Shown here: piece by piece, positions 8,429 to 18,683 of the stretch | Layout of the letters: each line of letters begins with the position of its first letter | Position numbering within the stretch: position 1 is the stretch's first letter | Source of the DNA: Isotricha intestinalis | Taxonomy: Eukaryota; Ciliophora; Litostomatea; Vestibuliferida; Isotrichidae | Assembly: GCA_023807065.1 (NCBI GenBank) | Contig: JAJJLU010000345.1 | Span: 21,738 to 85,737, forward strand | DNA: 64,000 nt | Direction: 5' to 3' | Notes under the pieces: generated by a model | What the model was told of the DNA's origin: nothing | Database searches by the model: none | What the model saw: only the letters and a program-made list of their open reading frames with translations | Made by a program: the position numbers and the translations under genes

Positions 8429-10330
8429 TTATTTATCATCTTTATTTCCAATTTCAACAATTTCATTAAAATCAAGCAAATATCTTTTATTCATTTCATT
8501 TTGAATTTTTGGTAAATAACCCTAACACTTTAGTTTGATGTTTAATTAAATTAATTAATTCTTCTTTTAAACAATTTAACTCATCAGCATTTTCATTTCC
8601 TTCAAAATCTTTAATTTTTAAACCATTTTTAGGTTGCAAGCCAAAATTATCAGGATTATTTTCTTATATAATAACTTTTTTTAAATCTCTTCCTAATTTA
8701 CTTAAATCTTTAATATTAACATATCCTACTTTAATAGTATAATTTCTATATAATCTATAATAATTTTTTAATTAGGACCTACTTCATCAATTGCTAAATA
8801 AGCATAATTTAGAAGAATAGAGTGAAAATAATTAATTCATAATTATTTGATAAATCTTAAATAAATCTTGAGTACCAGGTATTATTTGAATATATGCAGT
8901 ATCATCATCTTCTAAATAATGAACTAATATTTCATCTAAATCTAAAAATAAAGTATATTCTTATTTTGGATTTTTAGGTTTTAAATAAGGAGAAACTGGC
9001 TTTTCTATATTTTCTTCTTCTTCTTCATTAAATGTACTATAATTATTATTTGATGATGATATATTTAATGTTTTTACAAGTAAGATTTTTATACTTTCTA
9101 TTTCTTTTATTTCATTTATTGAATCTTCAATTTTAGATTTTTTTAAATTTTTTGAATATGATTTATAATATTTAAGGATGAATCATTAAAGCGAAATTTA
9201 TTATTTTGGTGGTTAGTTTCAAAATATAATTTTATCGAATATATTAAATTCTTTAATATTTGTTTTGATTTTTTGTTATTAATATTTAGACATTGTTATA
9301 ATTAGATTTATTAAATCATGTTAAATTTTCTACTAATATTTATTACATTTAATATAGTTTGGGTTTATTTTTAGTACTTTTTAAATTCTAATTTATTTAT
9401 AATAATAAAAAGAAAAACAATAAAATTTTGATTATAATAAAAAGTTAATTCCTGATAAATATTTTTCTTATTTAACGAAACTTATCATTAAAAAGATATA
9501 TAAAATTATTAATTGTTGTAAAATAAATTCTTTTCCATAAAGTATTATTAATATCAGAATAATTTTGAAAAATTTTAAATAAAATAATATTATTTTGATG
9601 ATAATATTTTTCATTTATTATAGATAATTTATTTTTAAAAAATTCATTTGATTTATTTCTAAATCTTTCCTAAGTTCTTGATATAAATTGCAAAACTAAA
9701 TTTTCAAAATTAATTAAACTTGAAGAAAGAAATATTAATATCATATTTTTCATTTTTATTTTTATTTGAACTTTCAGAGTAAAAGATTATACTAATAGAT
9801 TCATTAAAAATTCCTTTAATTTCAGAAGTTTCAATAAATCATTTTTTAATTCGCATATTTTTCATTCGTTTCTTCTTCGGTTTCACTTAGACTATCAAAT
9901 TTTTTTGGGAGGTATTATAATAATATTTTTTCTTTGAACGAGGTTCTGCATATTTAATTAAATTTTTATCTAAAAGAATACTTGATTTTTTCTTCATTTT
10001 ATTTAATTTTGAATAAGATGATGTAGAATTTATAATTCTATTGAATTTTAATTATATTTTTTATTATTTACCATATTTTTAGGGTCATAATTTTATAAAG
10101 CTAATTTAATTGTTTCATCATTGGTATTTAAAAAATAATTTTTCTTTTTTAATATTATTTAAACTTGTTTCATTAGGTTTTTGAGTTATCATTATATTTT
10201 ATTCTTGAATTATTTTCTTAATATATATCCCACTATTATGAATTGAAGGAGTGTAGTATTCAGTATAACTCAATCATTTTCAATTATACTTTCATCATCC
10301 TCTATTATGTTTATTCATCAGGAATTTGAA
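8429..10330 (-). pseudogene. Decayed NIF/FCP1-type (CTD-like) phosphatase gene
   Basis: No long ORF, but the minus strand reads, across frames, as a protein of the DxDx phosphatase family. A stretch near 8.90-8.96 kb gives EYTLFLDLDEILVHY, matching the catalytic DLDET block. Further on come NYAYLAIDEV, YYRLYRNYT, KDLSKLGRDLKKVII and ENNPDNFGLQPKNG, in the family's order. Breaks include in-frame TAA at 8961-8963 and 8664-8666, a frame change near 8512-8526, another near 8770-8790, and others upstream. The N-terminal half (about 9.2-10.3 kb) is more eroded but still holds readable patches such as SYTEYYTPSIHNSG and MITQKPNETS. The last stop is at 8429-8431. NIF-family phosphatases are abundant in ciliates. 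Boundaries are approximate. Confidence 0.75.
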
Positions 10331-10470
10331 AAATAAAATTGAAAAATTAAAAGGTAATTAAATAATTATTTTTTCTTTAATAAATATATAATCAAAAGAT
10401 ATAAATATTTTTTTCAATAAAATTACATATTAAAAATATTAAGATATATAGAAAAAAAATTTATTTTTTT

Positions 10471-11775
10471 TTAAAAAATTTGTGCAACTTCTGAAAACCT
10501 TTCTTCTCCTAATTCTTGATATTCACTTTTTTTAATGAACAATTTATCAAAAGCACTCATACTAGCAATCATACTCATTCCAATCCATTTACTAATATAT
10601 CTATTATTATCAGCAACGATAATAGGTTTAAATTCTAAACTCCATTCATTTTCATCTTTATATCCACTTAATTCTTTTCTAATTCTTTCAGAAAATCCAT
10701 GAATCATAGTAGTTCCTCCAGATAATATAATATTATTAACTAATGTTTCTTTTAGATTATCATTAACAATTTCACTTTTTCTTACTGAATGAACAATTAA
10801 ATCTCTTAAACCAAGATCTTCTCTATCAACAACTTTAGGATTAAATAACATTTCACTTGCAAGTAATCTACATCTCCTAGGAATGTCAATTATTGTATCA
10901 TCAGGTAATTTATATAATCTAATTTCTTCTAAAATAATATCTTGGAAATTTTCATCAAGATAATAATCACAAGGATAAATAAAAGGAACAGAAGAAGTTC
11001 TTTCTTTAATATTTCTCAAAGTATGAATATCTTCTTCTCTTACATTTAAATTAGCTTCTAAAATACCTTTTCTATAAATATCAGTAAGGTCTTTTCCTCC
11101 TAATTTATTTTTACTTAAAGCATGATAAAGAGGAAATCCTTCAAAAATAGGAACAGTATAAGTTCTCATTTCTCCACATTGGACTACTAGACCAGAAGTT
11201 CTTCCAGTAGAATATAAAGAAAGAGAAGATGAATTAACCATTGCTAAAGCACGAAAACCAAGTTCTTCAATAAATAATCTACCATATATTCTTATATTTT
11301 CCTCATTTTTAATTGGTGAAATATTTACTATTACATCATAATCTGGAGGTGAAATACCCATTTTATTTTCTAAAGCATCTCTTAAAAATTCTAAAAATTC
11401 TTTTGAAGTTTTTTCCTTATGATCTCCAGGAGTTAAATTTAAAATATTATAATCATTTTGATATTGTGATTCTGTGGCTTCATAACCGAAAACATCCATT
11501 TTTTGATCATAAGATGATATTTCATTTTTTTTATCTGTATCATATAATTTACTCCTTGCATATATTGAAGGTATTGTTAATGTTGGTTGATCTTCCCCTG
11601 AATATCCTATTTTTGTATATGCATTTCCTAAATCTATTACTATGTGGTCTGATATATCAAATTCGGTTTCCATTTCTTTCATTTTGTTTGTTAACATTAA
11701 ACGCATTCGAGCATCTTCACTCAATTTTACTGATTTTTCCTTTTTTTGACCTGCTTTATTTTTTGAATCTGACAT
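10471..11775 (-). CDS. Actin-related protein (unassigned class)
   Basis: 434 residues, longer than the 375 of actin because of a 40-residue basic N-terminal extension. The actin fold is clear: phosphate-1 loop IDLGNAYTKIGYSG near residue 49, then VIVNISP (the VMLTEAP position), VVQCGE (VVDSGD position), NIILSGGTTMIHGF near 350 for the adenosine loop, and ISKWIGMSMIASMSAF. Many canonical actin residues are replaced (ISP for EAP, QCGE for DSGD), so it is not conventional actin and nucleotide hydrolysis may be altered. I cannot place it in ARP1-11; a ciliate-specific actin-like protein is as likely. Cytoskeletal or chromatin role unresolved. Confidence 0.82.
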   Translation of the reverse strand: MSDSKNKAGQKKEKSVKLSEDARMRLMLTNKMKEMETEFDISDHIVIDLGNAYTKIGYSGEDQPTLTIPSIYARSKLYDTDKKNEISSYDQKMDVFGYEATESQYQNDYNILNLTPGDHKEKTSKEFLEFLRDALENKMGISPPDYDVIVNISPIKNEENIRIYGRLFIEELGFRALAMVNSSSLSLYSTGRTSGLVVQCGEMRTYTVPIFEGFPLYHALSKNKLGGKDLTDIYRKGILEANLNVREEDIHTLRNIKERTSSVPFIYPCDYYLDENFQDIILEEIRLYKLPDDTIIDIPRRCRLLASEMLFNPKVVDREDLGLRDLIVHSVRKSEIVNDNLKETLVNNIILSGGTTMIHGFSERIRKELSGYKDENEWSLEFKPIIVADNNRYISKWIGMSMIASMSAFDKLFIKKSEYQELGEERFSEVAQIF

Positions 11776-11980
11776 TTTTAAGTTATGATTTTAATTAATT
11801 AATTGAAATAATTCAAGGGTTTTATTAATATTTGTTTATTCTTTTTTTATTGATATTTAAAAAAGGAAACAAAAATTAAGTTTATGTGATTTTTAGATTT
11901 GTGACAGACTATTAAATATATAAAGAATATGTTTTTGAATGATTATTTATATTTTCAATAAATGTGAAATACCAATTAAA

Positions 11981-13183
11981 TTATTGAAGAAATTCGAATA
12001 TTTTTGGATACAAATCAACAACTGCATCTTCAGCCCATAAATAATCTAAATGATTATAATTTTCCATATTTAAAACTTTTACAATATCTTTATTTTCAAT
12101 TCTATTTACAAATTCTAAAGTATCTTTAGGATTACAGAATGGATCAGCATTACTAATAGTAACCATTGATTTAATATTCCATTTTTTAACAGCAGATATT
12201 TCATACTCTGGTGGCTCTACACTTCCATAACGCTTTAAATTTTCTTCTTTACCATAATCGTATCTTCTAAGTTTTTTATTTTTGAAAATTTGTATCCAAT
12301 GTCTCATATTTTTAATTGAAGTTCCACCTGGTTCATAAAGGAATAAATCTTTAGCAATTTTATCGAATTTCATTCTCTTTGTAGAAATATCATTTTCAAC
12401 TATTTTACTTACAATAAATCCACAAATATCAGGAACTTTATCGCAAATTTCAGAAAATAAGACTCCTAAAGTAGTTCCTATTCTCATGAAATTACCTAAA
12501 GGATAATAATTTAATATAGCATCATTATTAGCAACCCAATTAGTAATATAGCTTTCAGCATTATTAACATTTGGAACAGTACCAACACCAATAAATTTAT
12601 TAATAGAATTTTCCATAAAAGTAGGATTAATCATATATTGAAGGAAGAATATAAGAGTTCCTTGTGAATGACCAATATAATCTAATTTATCAACTTTTGA
12701 GTTTAATTTAGCAAAATTAATAACTGCAGGTAAATCATATCTTGCAAAATCATCGAATGAAAAATCCCAATATGAAGAAAAAGGATTTAAATAATTTTTT
12801 GTTATTGAATCTACATGTCCTGTACCAAATAAAGTTCCTCTACAATGTGATACCCAAACATCATATCCTTTATCAGCTAATTTATATGCAAGTGAATTTT
12901 CTTGAAGAGCAAACCAGGTCCAACCATTGTCTAAAAGACCATGTTGAAGTATTATTGCTTTATTTGATGAAAGAAATTGTTTAGATTTTTTTTTTGAAGT
13001 TATTTTCCATAAATTATTTATGTATTTATCTTCTGTTCTAACTTGAAATTCTTCAAATTTGTAACCATAAGATTCTATTATTGATTTGTAGTCTCTTGTA
13101 GCTTTTAAATGTAATGATGTTTCCTCTTTTGATTTTATAATTAGGATTAATGATAATAGAAGGATTAATTTATTGATTGACAT
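11981..13183 (-). CDS. Secreted/lysosomal acid lipase family (alpha/beta hydrolase)
   Basis: 400 residues. The first 18 residues are a signal peptide (hydrophobic LILLLSLILII). The fold matches the gastric/lysosomal acid lipase family: the N-terminal lid-side region, HGLLDNGWTWF near residue 80, VWVSHCRGT, and the nucleophile elbow GHSQG near residue 169. The acid and base of the triad are readable as Asp in SNADPFCNPKD (near 344) and His in NYNHLDYLW (near 378). The length is typical of the family. It probably hydrolyses triglycerides or steryl esters in food vacuoles or lysosomes. Intact, with no intron. Stop TAA. Confidence 0.92.
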   Translation of the reverse strand: MSINKLILLLSLILIIKSKEETSLHLKATRDYKSIIESYGYKFEEFQVRTEDKYINNLWKITSKKKSKQFLSSNKAIILQHGLLDNGWTWFALQENSLAYKLADKGYDVWVSHCRGTLFGTGHVDSITKNYLNPFSSYWDFSFDDFARYDLPAVINFAKLNSKVDKLDYIGHSQGTLIFFLQYMINPTFMENSINKFIGVGTVPNVNNAESYITNWVANNDAILNYYPLGNFMRIGTTLGVLFSEICDKVPDICGFIVSKIVENDISTKRMKFDKIAKDLFLYEPGGTSIKNMRHWIQIFKNKKLRRYDYGKEENLKRYGSVEPPEYEISAVKKWNIKSMVTISNADPFCNPKDTLEFVNRIENKDIVKVLNMENYNHLDYLWAEDAVVDLYPKIFEFLQ

Positions 13184-13367
13184 GATTTTTATAAATATAA
13201 TTTAAGGATAAATGCGTATATAGTGGGATTACGTAAGGAGATTTTTTTGAAATTTTAAAAATTAATAATTATTTTTAATTTTGGAGTTAAAAAATAATTT
13301 GATTTAATTAAAATTAAGGAAATTTAATAATAATAAATTTTCTAATAAAACTATATATTTTATAAAT

Positions 13368-14285
13368 TTAGTTACAAGTAAAAAAATATTTCGCAATATC
13401 CTCATATTTTTCTTTAAAAATTCTTTTATACAAATCTGTTTTTTCAAATGAATAATTTAACTTTTTTAATTTTTCTAAATATTTAGCCAAATCCTTTTCG
13501 AAATATTTTTTGAATCTTTCACTATTAAAAAATTCTTCACAATATTCATATACATAAGTTTTATATAATAAATTATAAATTTTTTTAATTTCATCATTAT
13601 TACAAATAAAATAAATTTCTTCTATTTTTTTCGAAACATTCAAATTATGAATATTTAAGCTCCTTCCTGCAATTTGTAAATCTTCGCAAATATATTTAGA
13701 AATTGTAATGCATTTTATTTTTTTGAAAGTATCATTTTTAACATCTTCTCTGAATGATTTACTATTAGAAAATAAAAATGGAATTTTAAAATCTTTATTT
13801 TTCATATTAAATTTTGAAATATAATTATTAATTGTGTTTCTAATATCATTTTGTAATTTTGTATTTATTTTTCTTTTTAAATGATAAATAGAATGTATTT
13901 TCTTTAAATTTGGATCAGTATTAAATTTAGTTATTTCATTATTTGAAATTGAAATATTATCAAATGTATTTTCTAAAGTAGAATCACTTATATCATGATT
14001 TGAGACAAGAAATAAATTTTTATTTTTATGAATTTCTTCTTTTTCATCATTTTCATTATTTACAATTGTAATTTTAACAGTTTTAGGTTGAAAAAAAGTT
14101 AGAATTCGATTTGTTAAAAATGAATTTTGAAATCGATTATTTTGAAAAAATAAATTATCAATTTGAAGACTTCTTTCTGCATTACAATTCTTATTTTTGT
14201 CATTTTTTATTTTTTCAGGTATGCAGAAAGGAGCAAAGAAATAATTCAGGTCTGGATAAACTTTATTTGGGGATGAATATAACAT
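13368..14285 (-). CDS. Unknown 305-residue Lys/Asn-rich protein
   Basis: An uninterrupted frame from ATG at 14285 to TAA. It has no signal peptide, membrane segment or motif that I recognise. The first half is polar and probably disordered. The C-terminal third is predicted helical with aromatic residues (IYNLLYKTYVYEYCEEFF, then a LEKLKKLNYSFEK helix) and six scattered cysteines in the whole protein, with no zinc pattern. Codon use matches real neighbours. Probably a genuine lineage-specific gene. Confidence 0.6.
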   Translation of the reverse strand: MLYSSPNKVYPDLNYFFAPFCIPEKIKNDKNKNCNAERSLQIDNLFFQNNRFQNSFLTNRILTFFQPKTVKITIVNNENDEKEEIHKNKNLFLVSNHDISDSTLENTFDNISISNNEITKFNTDPNLKKIHSIYHLKRKINTKLQNDIRNTINNYISKFNMKNKDFKIPFLFSNSKSFREDVKNDTFKKIKCITISKYICEDLQIAGRSLNIHNLNVSKKIEEIYFICNNDEIKKIYNLLYKTYVYEYCEEFFNSERFKKYFEKDLAKYLEKLKKLNYSFEKTDLYKRIFKEKYEDIAKYFFTCN

Positions 14286-14536
14286 TTTATTTTATTTAAT
14301 TAATCACTCTTTAATAATTAAAAATTAATATTGTATGAAGAATTATAATATATTTTAATATATTATATAATTAAGATTATTCTTTTTTCATCAATTATAA
14401 TTAAAAAAAAGATAAAAAAGGTAAAACTCAAAAAATTGAATATTGAATATTTTTTCACTTAAAACAATATAATAATTAATTTAAAAAAACGCTATTCTTA
14501 ATTAAATAATAATTAAATAAAAAAAATAATTAAACA

Positions 14537-17095
14537 ATGAATACAAATAAACTTCTTTTTTTGCATATTTTAATATCATTAATATCACAAAATATATCAT
14601 GGGATTATGTAAAAGGAGGATTAGATTGGCCTGAATCATGTCAATCAAATATAAATTATGATCAAGGACCATTAGATATTTCACCCCCATTTATTTCTTT
14701 AAAAAAAACTATGCATCCTTTTTTTAAAAATATAACGTATTCATTTCATTATTCAAAATTAAATACAGATTATTTATATTATAATGATGGAAATAATTTA
14801 ATTACTGAAGGTGATTTTGGTTATATCACATTTAATAATGAAAATTATTTCTCTAATCAATTACATATTTATTCTCCTTCTATTCATACTATTGGTAATC
14901 ATCGTTATCCAATTGAAATTCAAATTATTAATGAAAATAATAATGGAGAAATCATTATTATATGTTTTTTCATGAAGGAAAGTTCAACAAGTTTTAATTT
15001 ATTATTATCTAAATTAGGTTTTGATAATCCTAATAATAAAAATTTACAACCATTTGTTTATAATAAAATAAAAGAACAAATTAATTTAATGAATTATGTT
15101 AGTGATTCTAATGAATTTTTTATATATGAATCTAGATCACTAGTTCCTGATTGTGATAAAAAAGGATTAATTATGATTGCTTCAAATATTCTTGAAGCCA
15201 ATAAAATTCAAATTGAAAATTTCCCAGTTATAATTAAAAATAATAATAGAATTTTACAATATAAAAATGGAAGGCAAATTTATCTTACTTTCGATTATGA
15301 CGATCAAGCTTTATTAAATAAAAAAATTGAAGATAATGAAAAGATAGTTAAAGAAAATGAAGATAGAGAAAAAATGGAAAGTAAATTTGAAGGGAAAGTT
15401 ACTCTTAAAAGTGAAAATAATAATAAATTAGATAGTAGTAAAATTATAAATAAAATTCCTTTTGAAATTGTAGAAGCAAAAGCTTTAAATAAAGATAAAT
15501 TAAATAAAAAAATTGAACCTAAATTTATTGGAAAAGATGAATTTGATATTAATGAAAAAGTAAAAAATATAATAATAATAGATAAAGAAATGCCAACTAC
15601 CATTTTATATGATTTATATCAAAAATATCTTGATTCTATTACAAAAAGAAAAATTAAATTTATTAATAATCAAACTTCATTAATTGAATTAAGTAAAGTT
15701 GAAAATGAATTTAATAACATATTTAAAGTTTTAGATACATTAAATTATACTAAATCATCAGATAAATCAGATTTACAAGAATATAATATAACAGAAGATA
15801 AATTTAAATCAAAAGAAATAAAAGATTATGTAAATAAAATTGAAGATATAATAAATCAATTTGAATTAAATCAAAAAGATATAAAAGAAGAAATAGAAAA
15901 TAGATCACTTGAAAATATATTTTCAATAGTTGATAATTTATTTAATCAATTATATGAAAATAATAAAGAAATAACAAAAATATCAACATACACTTTTGTT
16001 TCTTTAATGCAATTTATTATTGATTTAAATGATATTCCACAATTAACAGATGATGAAAAATATACAATGTTATATAATTTTTCAAATTACTTATTAAATA
16101 AACAAAATGGGTATTATAGATACAATCAAATAACTAAATTGGATATATATAACAAAATAAATAAAGAAATAATAAAACCTTTAGCTGAGTCCACAAGTGA
16201 AAGAATAATAGGTTTAAATTCTACAAATTTAATTCCTTTATATTTAAATATATTTGTAATATGTAAAGTTAAATTAATAAAAAAATCAAGTGAAGGATTT
16301 ACAGATGATAAAAATAAAGAAAAAAAAGATGAAATAGATATAGATTATGATGCCTATCAATATTCAAGAATAAGAAAAGAAAAAAAATCAGTTAAACAAG
16401 ATTTAATAAATGAACAAGATGAAACATCCTTTGATATATGTAGTAACAATACAAATGAATTTCAAAGTCCAATAAATATAAATTCCCCTTTTATTCAAGA
16501 ATTATATCAATTAAATGTAGATTTAAATTTTGCAATGTCAAATATTACAATGAAAAATGATGGTTGGAAAATATATGCAAATGGTGATTTTGGTTATTTA
16601 AATTATAAAAATAAATCTTATTTAATTTCTCAAATTGATTTTCATACAAAAAGTGAACATGTTTTTAATAATATTCATTCAGCAATGGAAATTCAATTAA
16701 TTTCATATGATGGTGCTGCGATTGGAATTTTTTTTGATTATAATAATATTAATAAAGAACATCCTCTTTTAAATGCCTTTGGATTTGATTCAAATAATAG
16801 AAATTTTGCTTCTACTTTAAGAAATAAGAATAATTTATTTATTGATGATTCGATTAGAATTAATATTATTTTATATCAATTAAATAGAATTTTAAATAAA
16901 AAAAATTTATTGTTTGTTTCTTATGAAGGAAGTTTAACTAGTGGAAATTGCCAAAATGGAATTAAATGGTTTATTCTTTCTAATAAAGAAGTTACTAGTA
17001 GAATTCAAGTTGAATATTTTAAAGTTTTATTAGGAAAAGATTCAAACTTTAGGAAAACACAAAAAATTAATGGAAGAGTTGTTTCTGCAATGTAG
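14537..17095 (+). CDS. Secreted protein with two catalytically dead alpha-carbonic-anhydrase-like domains
   Basis: 852 residues. A signal peptide is likely (LLFLHILISLISQ in the first 18 residues). Domain 1 (about 20-245) and domain 2 (about 635-850) both look like alpha-carbonic anhydrase: SWDYVKGGLDWPESC at the start, QSPININSPF at the start of domain 2, and an EGDFGYI or NGDFGYL block before the zinc site. The zinc-site line QFHFHxPSEH becomes QLHIYSPSIH in domain 1 and QIDFHTKSEH in domain 2, and the third-ligand line ExHxVH becomes EIQIIN and EIQLIS. At most one of three zinc histidines survives in each domain, so neither should bind zinc or hydrate CO2. A charged helical linker (about 265-610) joins them. 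Stop TAG. It could be an extracellular binding or structural protein. Confidence 0.82.
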   Translation: MNTNKLLFLHILISLISQNISWDYVKGGLDWPESCQSNINYDQGPLDISPPFISLKKTMHPFFKNITYSFHYSKLNTDYLYYNDGNNLITEGDFGYITFNNENYFSNQLHIYSPSIHTIGNHRYPIEIQIINENNNGEIIIICFFMKESSTSFNLLLSKLGFDNPNNKNLQPFVYNKIKEQINLMNYVSDSNEFFIYESRSLVPDCDKKGLIMIASNILEANKIQIENFPVIIKNNNRILQYKNGRQIYLTFDYDDQALLNKKIEDNEKIVKENEDREKMESKFEGKVTLKSENNNKLDSSKIINKIPFEIVEAKALNKDKLNKKIEPKFIGKDEFDINEKVKNIIIIDKEMPTTILYDLYQKYLDSITKRKIKFINNQTSLIELSKVENEFNNIFKVLDTLNYTKSSDKSDLQEYNITEDKFKSKEIKDYVNKIEDIINQFELNQKDIKEEIENRSLENIFSIVDNLFNQLYENNKEITKISTYTFVSLMQFIIDLNDIPQLTDDEKYTMLYNFSNYLLNKQNGYYRYNQITKLDIYNKINKEIIKPLAESTSERIIGLNSTNLIPLYLNIFVICKVKLIKKSSEGFTDDKNKEKKDEIDIDYDAYQYSRIRKEKKSVKQDLINEQDETSFDICSNNTNEFQSPININSPFIQELYQLNVDLNFAMSNITMKNDGWKIYANGDFGYLNYKNKSYLISQIDFHTKSEHVFNNIHSAMEIQLISYDGAAIGIFFDYNNINKEHPLLNAFGFDSNNRNFASTLRNKNNLFIDDSIRINIILYQLNRILNKKNLLFVSYEGSLTSGNCQNGIKWFILSNKEVTSRIQVEYFKVLLGKDSNFRKTQKINGRVVSAM

Positions 17096-17230
17096 AATTA
17101 AATAAAATATAAAATTTTTAATTTTCATTTTTAAAATATATATTAATTAAAATAAACACATTTTAATATATAATATTTATTTCACTTAATTAAAAAAGCA
17201 AAATCAAAAAAGAAAAAAATAAAACAATAT

Positions 17231-17797
17231 TTAAAAAACCAAAATTCCAAAAAGGAGAAAAAATATGAAAAAATTGAAATTTTTTAAAAATCTCGAAGAA
17301 CAAATAATTTCATAATTCCCATCAAAATCTCCATACCTGGCTCTAATAATACTTAAAGTTTTTCCATAAATTTTATTAGAAAGGACATTAAGAGGGAAGC
17401 AAAAGCTTCTTTGTGCATTTCCAATATAGCAGCAGCTATAAGGTTGTTCAGTGGGAATAGAATAGCAATAGGAATAATCTTTATAAGGAACATCTTCAAT
17501 AGCTAAACACTTTTCAACTCCTGTAAAACAAGATAAACCTAAAGCTCTCCATTTAAATATATCTGGCTCCTCTGAGTACTCACATTTTCCATATCCTTGT
17601 GTTTCATTTGCTGTATGCCAACAACATTTTCCTGCAAATATTGGTTTTCTATATACTAAACTATCATCTATATTATTTCCGTTATTACGCCTTTTACATC
17701 CATGCATATATGCTGCATCAAAATTAAAACAATAACTTGAAGTTCTTGAATATATTCTTGTTATTAAAAGGAGAATTATTATTTTTGAAACTTTCAT
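17231..17797 (-). CDS. Cysteine-rich secreted or GPI-anchored surface protein
   Basis: 188 residues. It has a signal peptide (KIIILLLITRIYS) and a hydrophobic C-terminal tail (FNFFIFFLLFGILVF) with nothing after it, the layout of a GPI-anchored protein or a C-terminal membrane anchor. The mature part has 14 cysteines, including CCWH and SCCYIG, pointing to a disulfide-rich extracellular domain. I know of similar small cysteine-rich secreted proteins in ciliates but cannot name a family. Its ATG is 112 bp from the Rab gene's ATG on the opposite strand. Confidence 0.72.
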   Translation of the reverse strand: MKVSKIIILLLITRIYSRTSSYCFNFDAAYMHGCKRRNNGNNIDDSLVYRKPIFAGKCCWHTANETQGYGKCEYSEEPDIFKWRALGLSCFTGVEKCLAIEDVPYKDYSYCYSIPTEQPYSCCYIGNAQRSFCFPLNVLSNKIYGKTLSIIRARYGDFDGNYEIICSSRFLKNFNFFIFFLLFGILVF

Positions 17798-17909
17798 TTT
17801 TTTTATTTGAAATTTAATTACTTTTGATAATTTTTATATTTTCTTTAAAAAAAATAAAATATTATTTATTTAATTGACGTACAATTAATTCTATTAAAAA
17901 GCTTCAAAA

Positions 17910-18575
17910 ATGGAAGGTGAATAGTAAGAATACAAATTAAAAAAAATATATAAACTGATATAAAAAATAAATAGTGAATTTCTTTTTAAAATTCTTCTGT
18001 TAGGAGATAGTGGAGTAGGAAAATCGAGTATAATTCTTCGTTACATCGAGAATAATTTTTCTCAGAATTTAATGAATTCAATAGGAGTAGATTTCAAATT
18101 AAAGAACATAGAAGTGAAAGGTAAAAAAGTGAAGCTCCAAGTATGGGACACAGCAGGAGAAGAGCGTTTTAGAACAATAACAACATCTTATTATAAAGGA
18201 GCTCAAGCAATAATAGTAGTATTTGATATTACTGATAGAGACTCATTTGAACATGTTAAAAATTGGATGGCTGATGTTGATAAATTTGCTAAAGAAGGTG
18301 TTTTAAGAATTTTATGTGGAAATAAATGTGATTTAGAACATCAAAGAAAAATATCTAAAGAAGAAGGAAAAGAATTAGCTTCCAAATATGGGATTCAATA
18401 TATTGAAACTAGTGCTAAGGATACTACTAATATTGAAGAATTATTCTTTAATACTACTGAAACTTTTTTAAATAAACAATTCTCTGGAGGAAAAAAAATG
18501 GTTAATAATCCCAATGTTATTGATATAAATAATGAAGATCATAATTCAGAAAAAAAAAATAAAGGATGTTGTTAA
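17910..18575 (+). CDS. Rab-family small GTPase, two exons
   Basis: Exon 1 (17910-17923) and exon 2 (17975-18575) give 204 residues. Splicing restores the P-loop LLLGDSGVGKSS (15-23) and a start MEGEYEF; without it the ORF would begin inside switch I. G3 WDTAGEERF, G4 NKCD and G5 ETSAK are present, and the C terminus GCC is a geranylgeranylation signal. It is closest by eye to the Rab1/Rab8/Rab18 group (secretory traffic), unassigned within it. Two key positions differ: the catalytic Gln of DTAGQ is Glu67, and the switch-I Thr that contacts Mg2+ is Ser40. Convergent with the exonuclease gene, 108 bp apart. Confidence 0.92.
17924..17974 (+). other. 51-nt intron after the fifth codon of the Rab gene
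   Basis: It begins GTAAGAAT and ends AAATAG, with almost no G or C inside. It has stops in every relevant frame. Removing it joins TA to T, making a Tyr codon and continuing into the P-loop in frame. This is strong protein-based support for the borders. Confidence 0.9.
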
Positions 18576-18683
18576 ATTTATGTTAATTAGATTTTTATAT
18601 TATTATTATTTTATTAAATTTATCATTATTTGACGTATATTACATTTAAAAAAATAATGTTTATTCAAAAAACAATAATTTAA

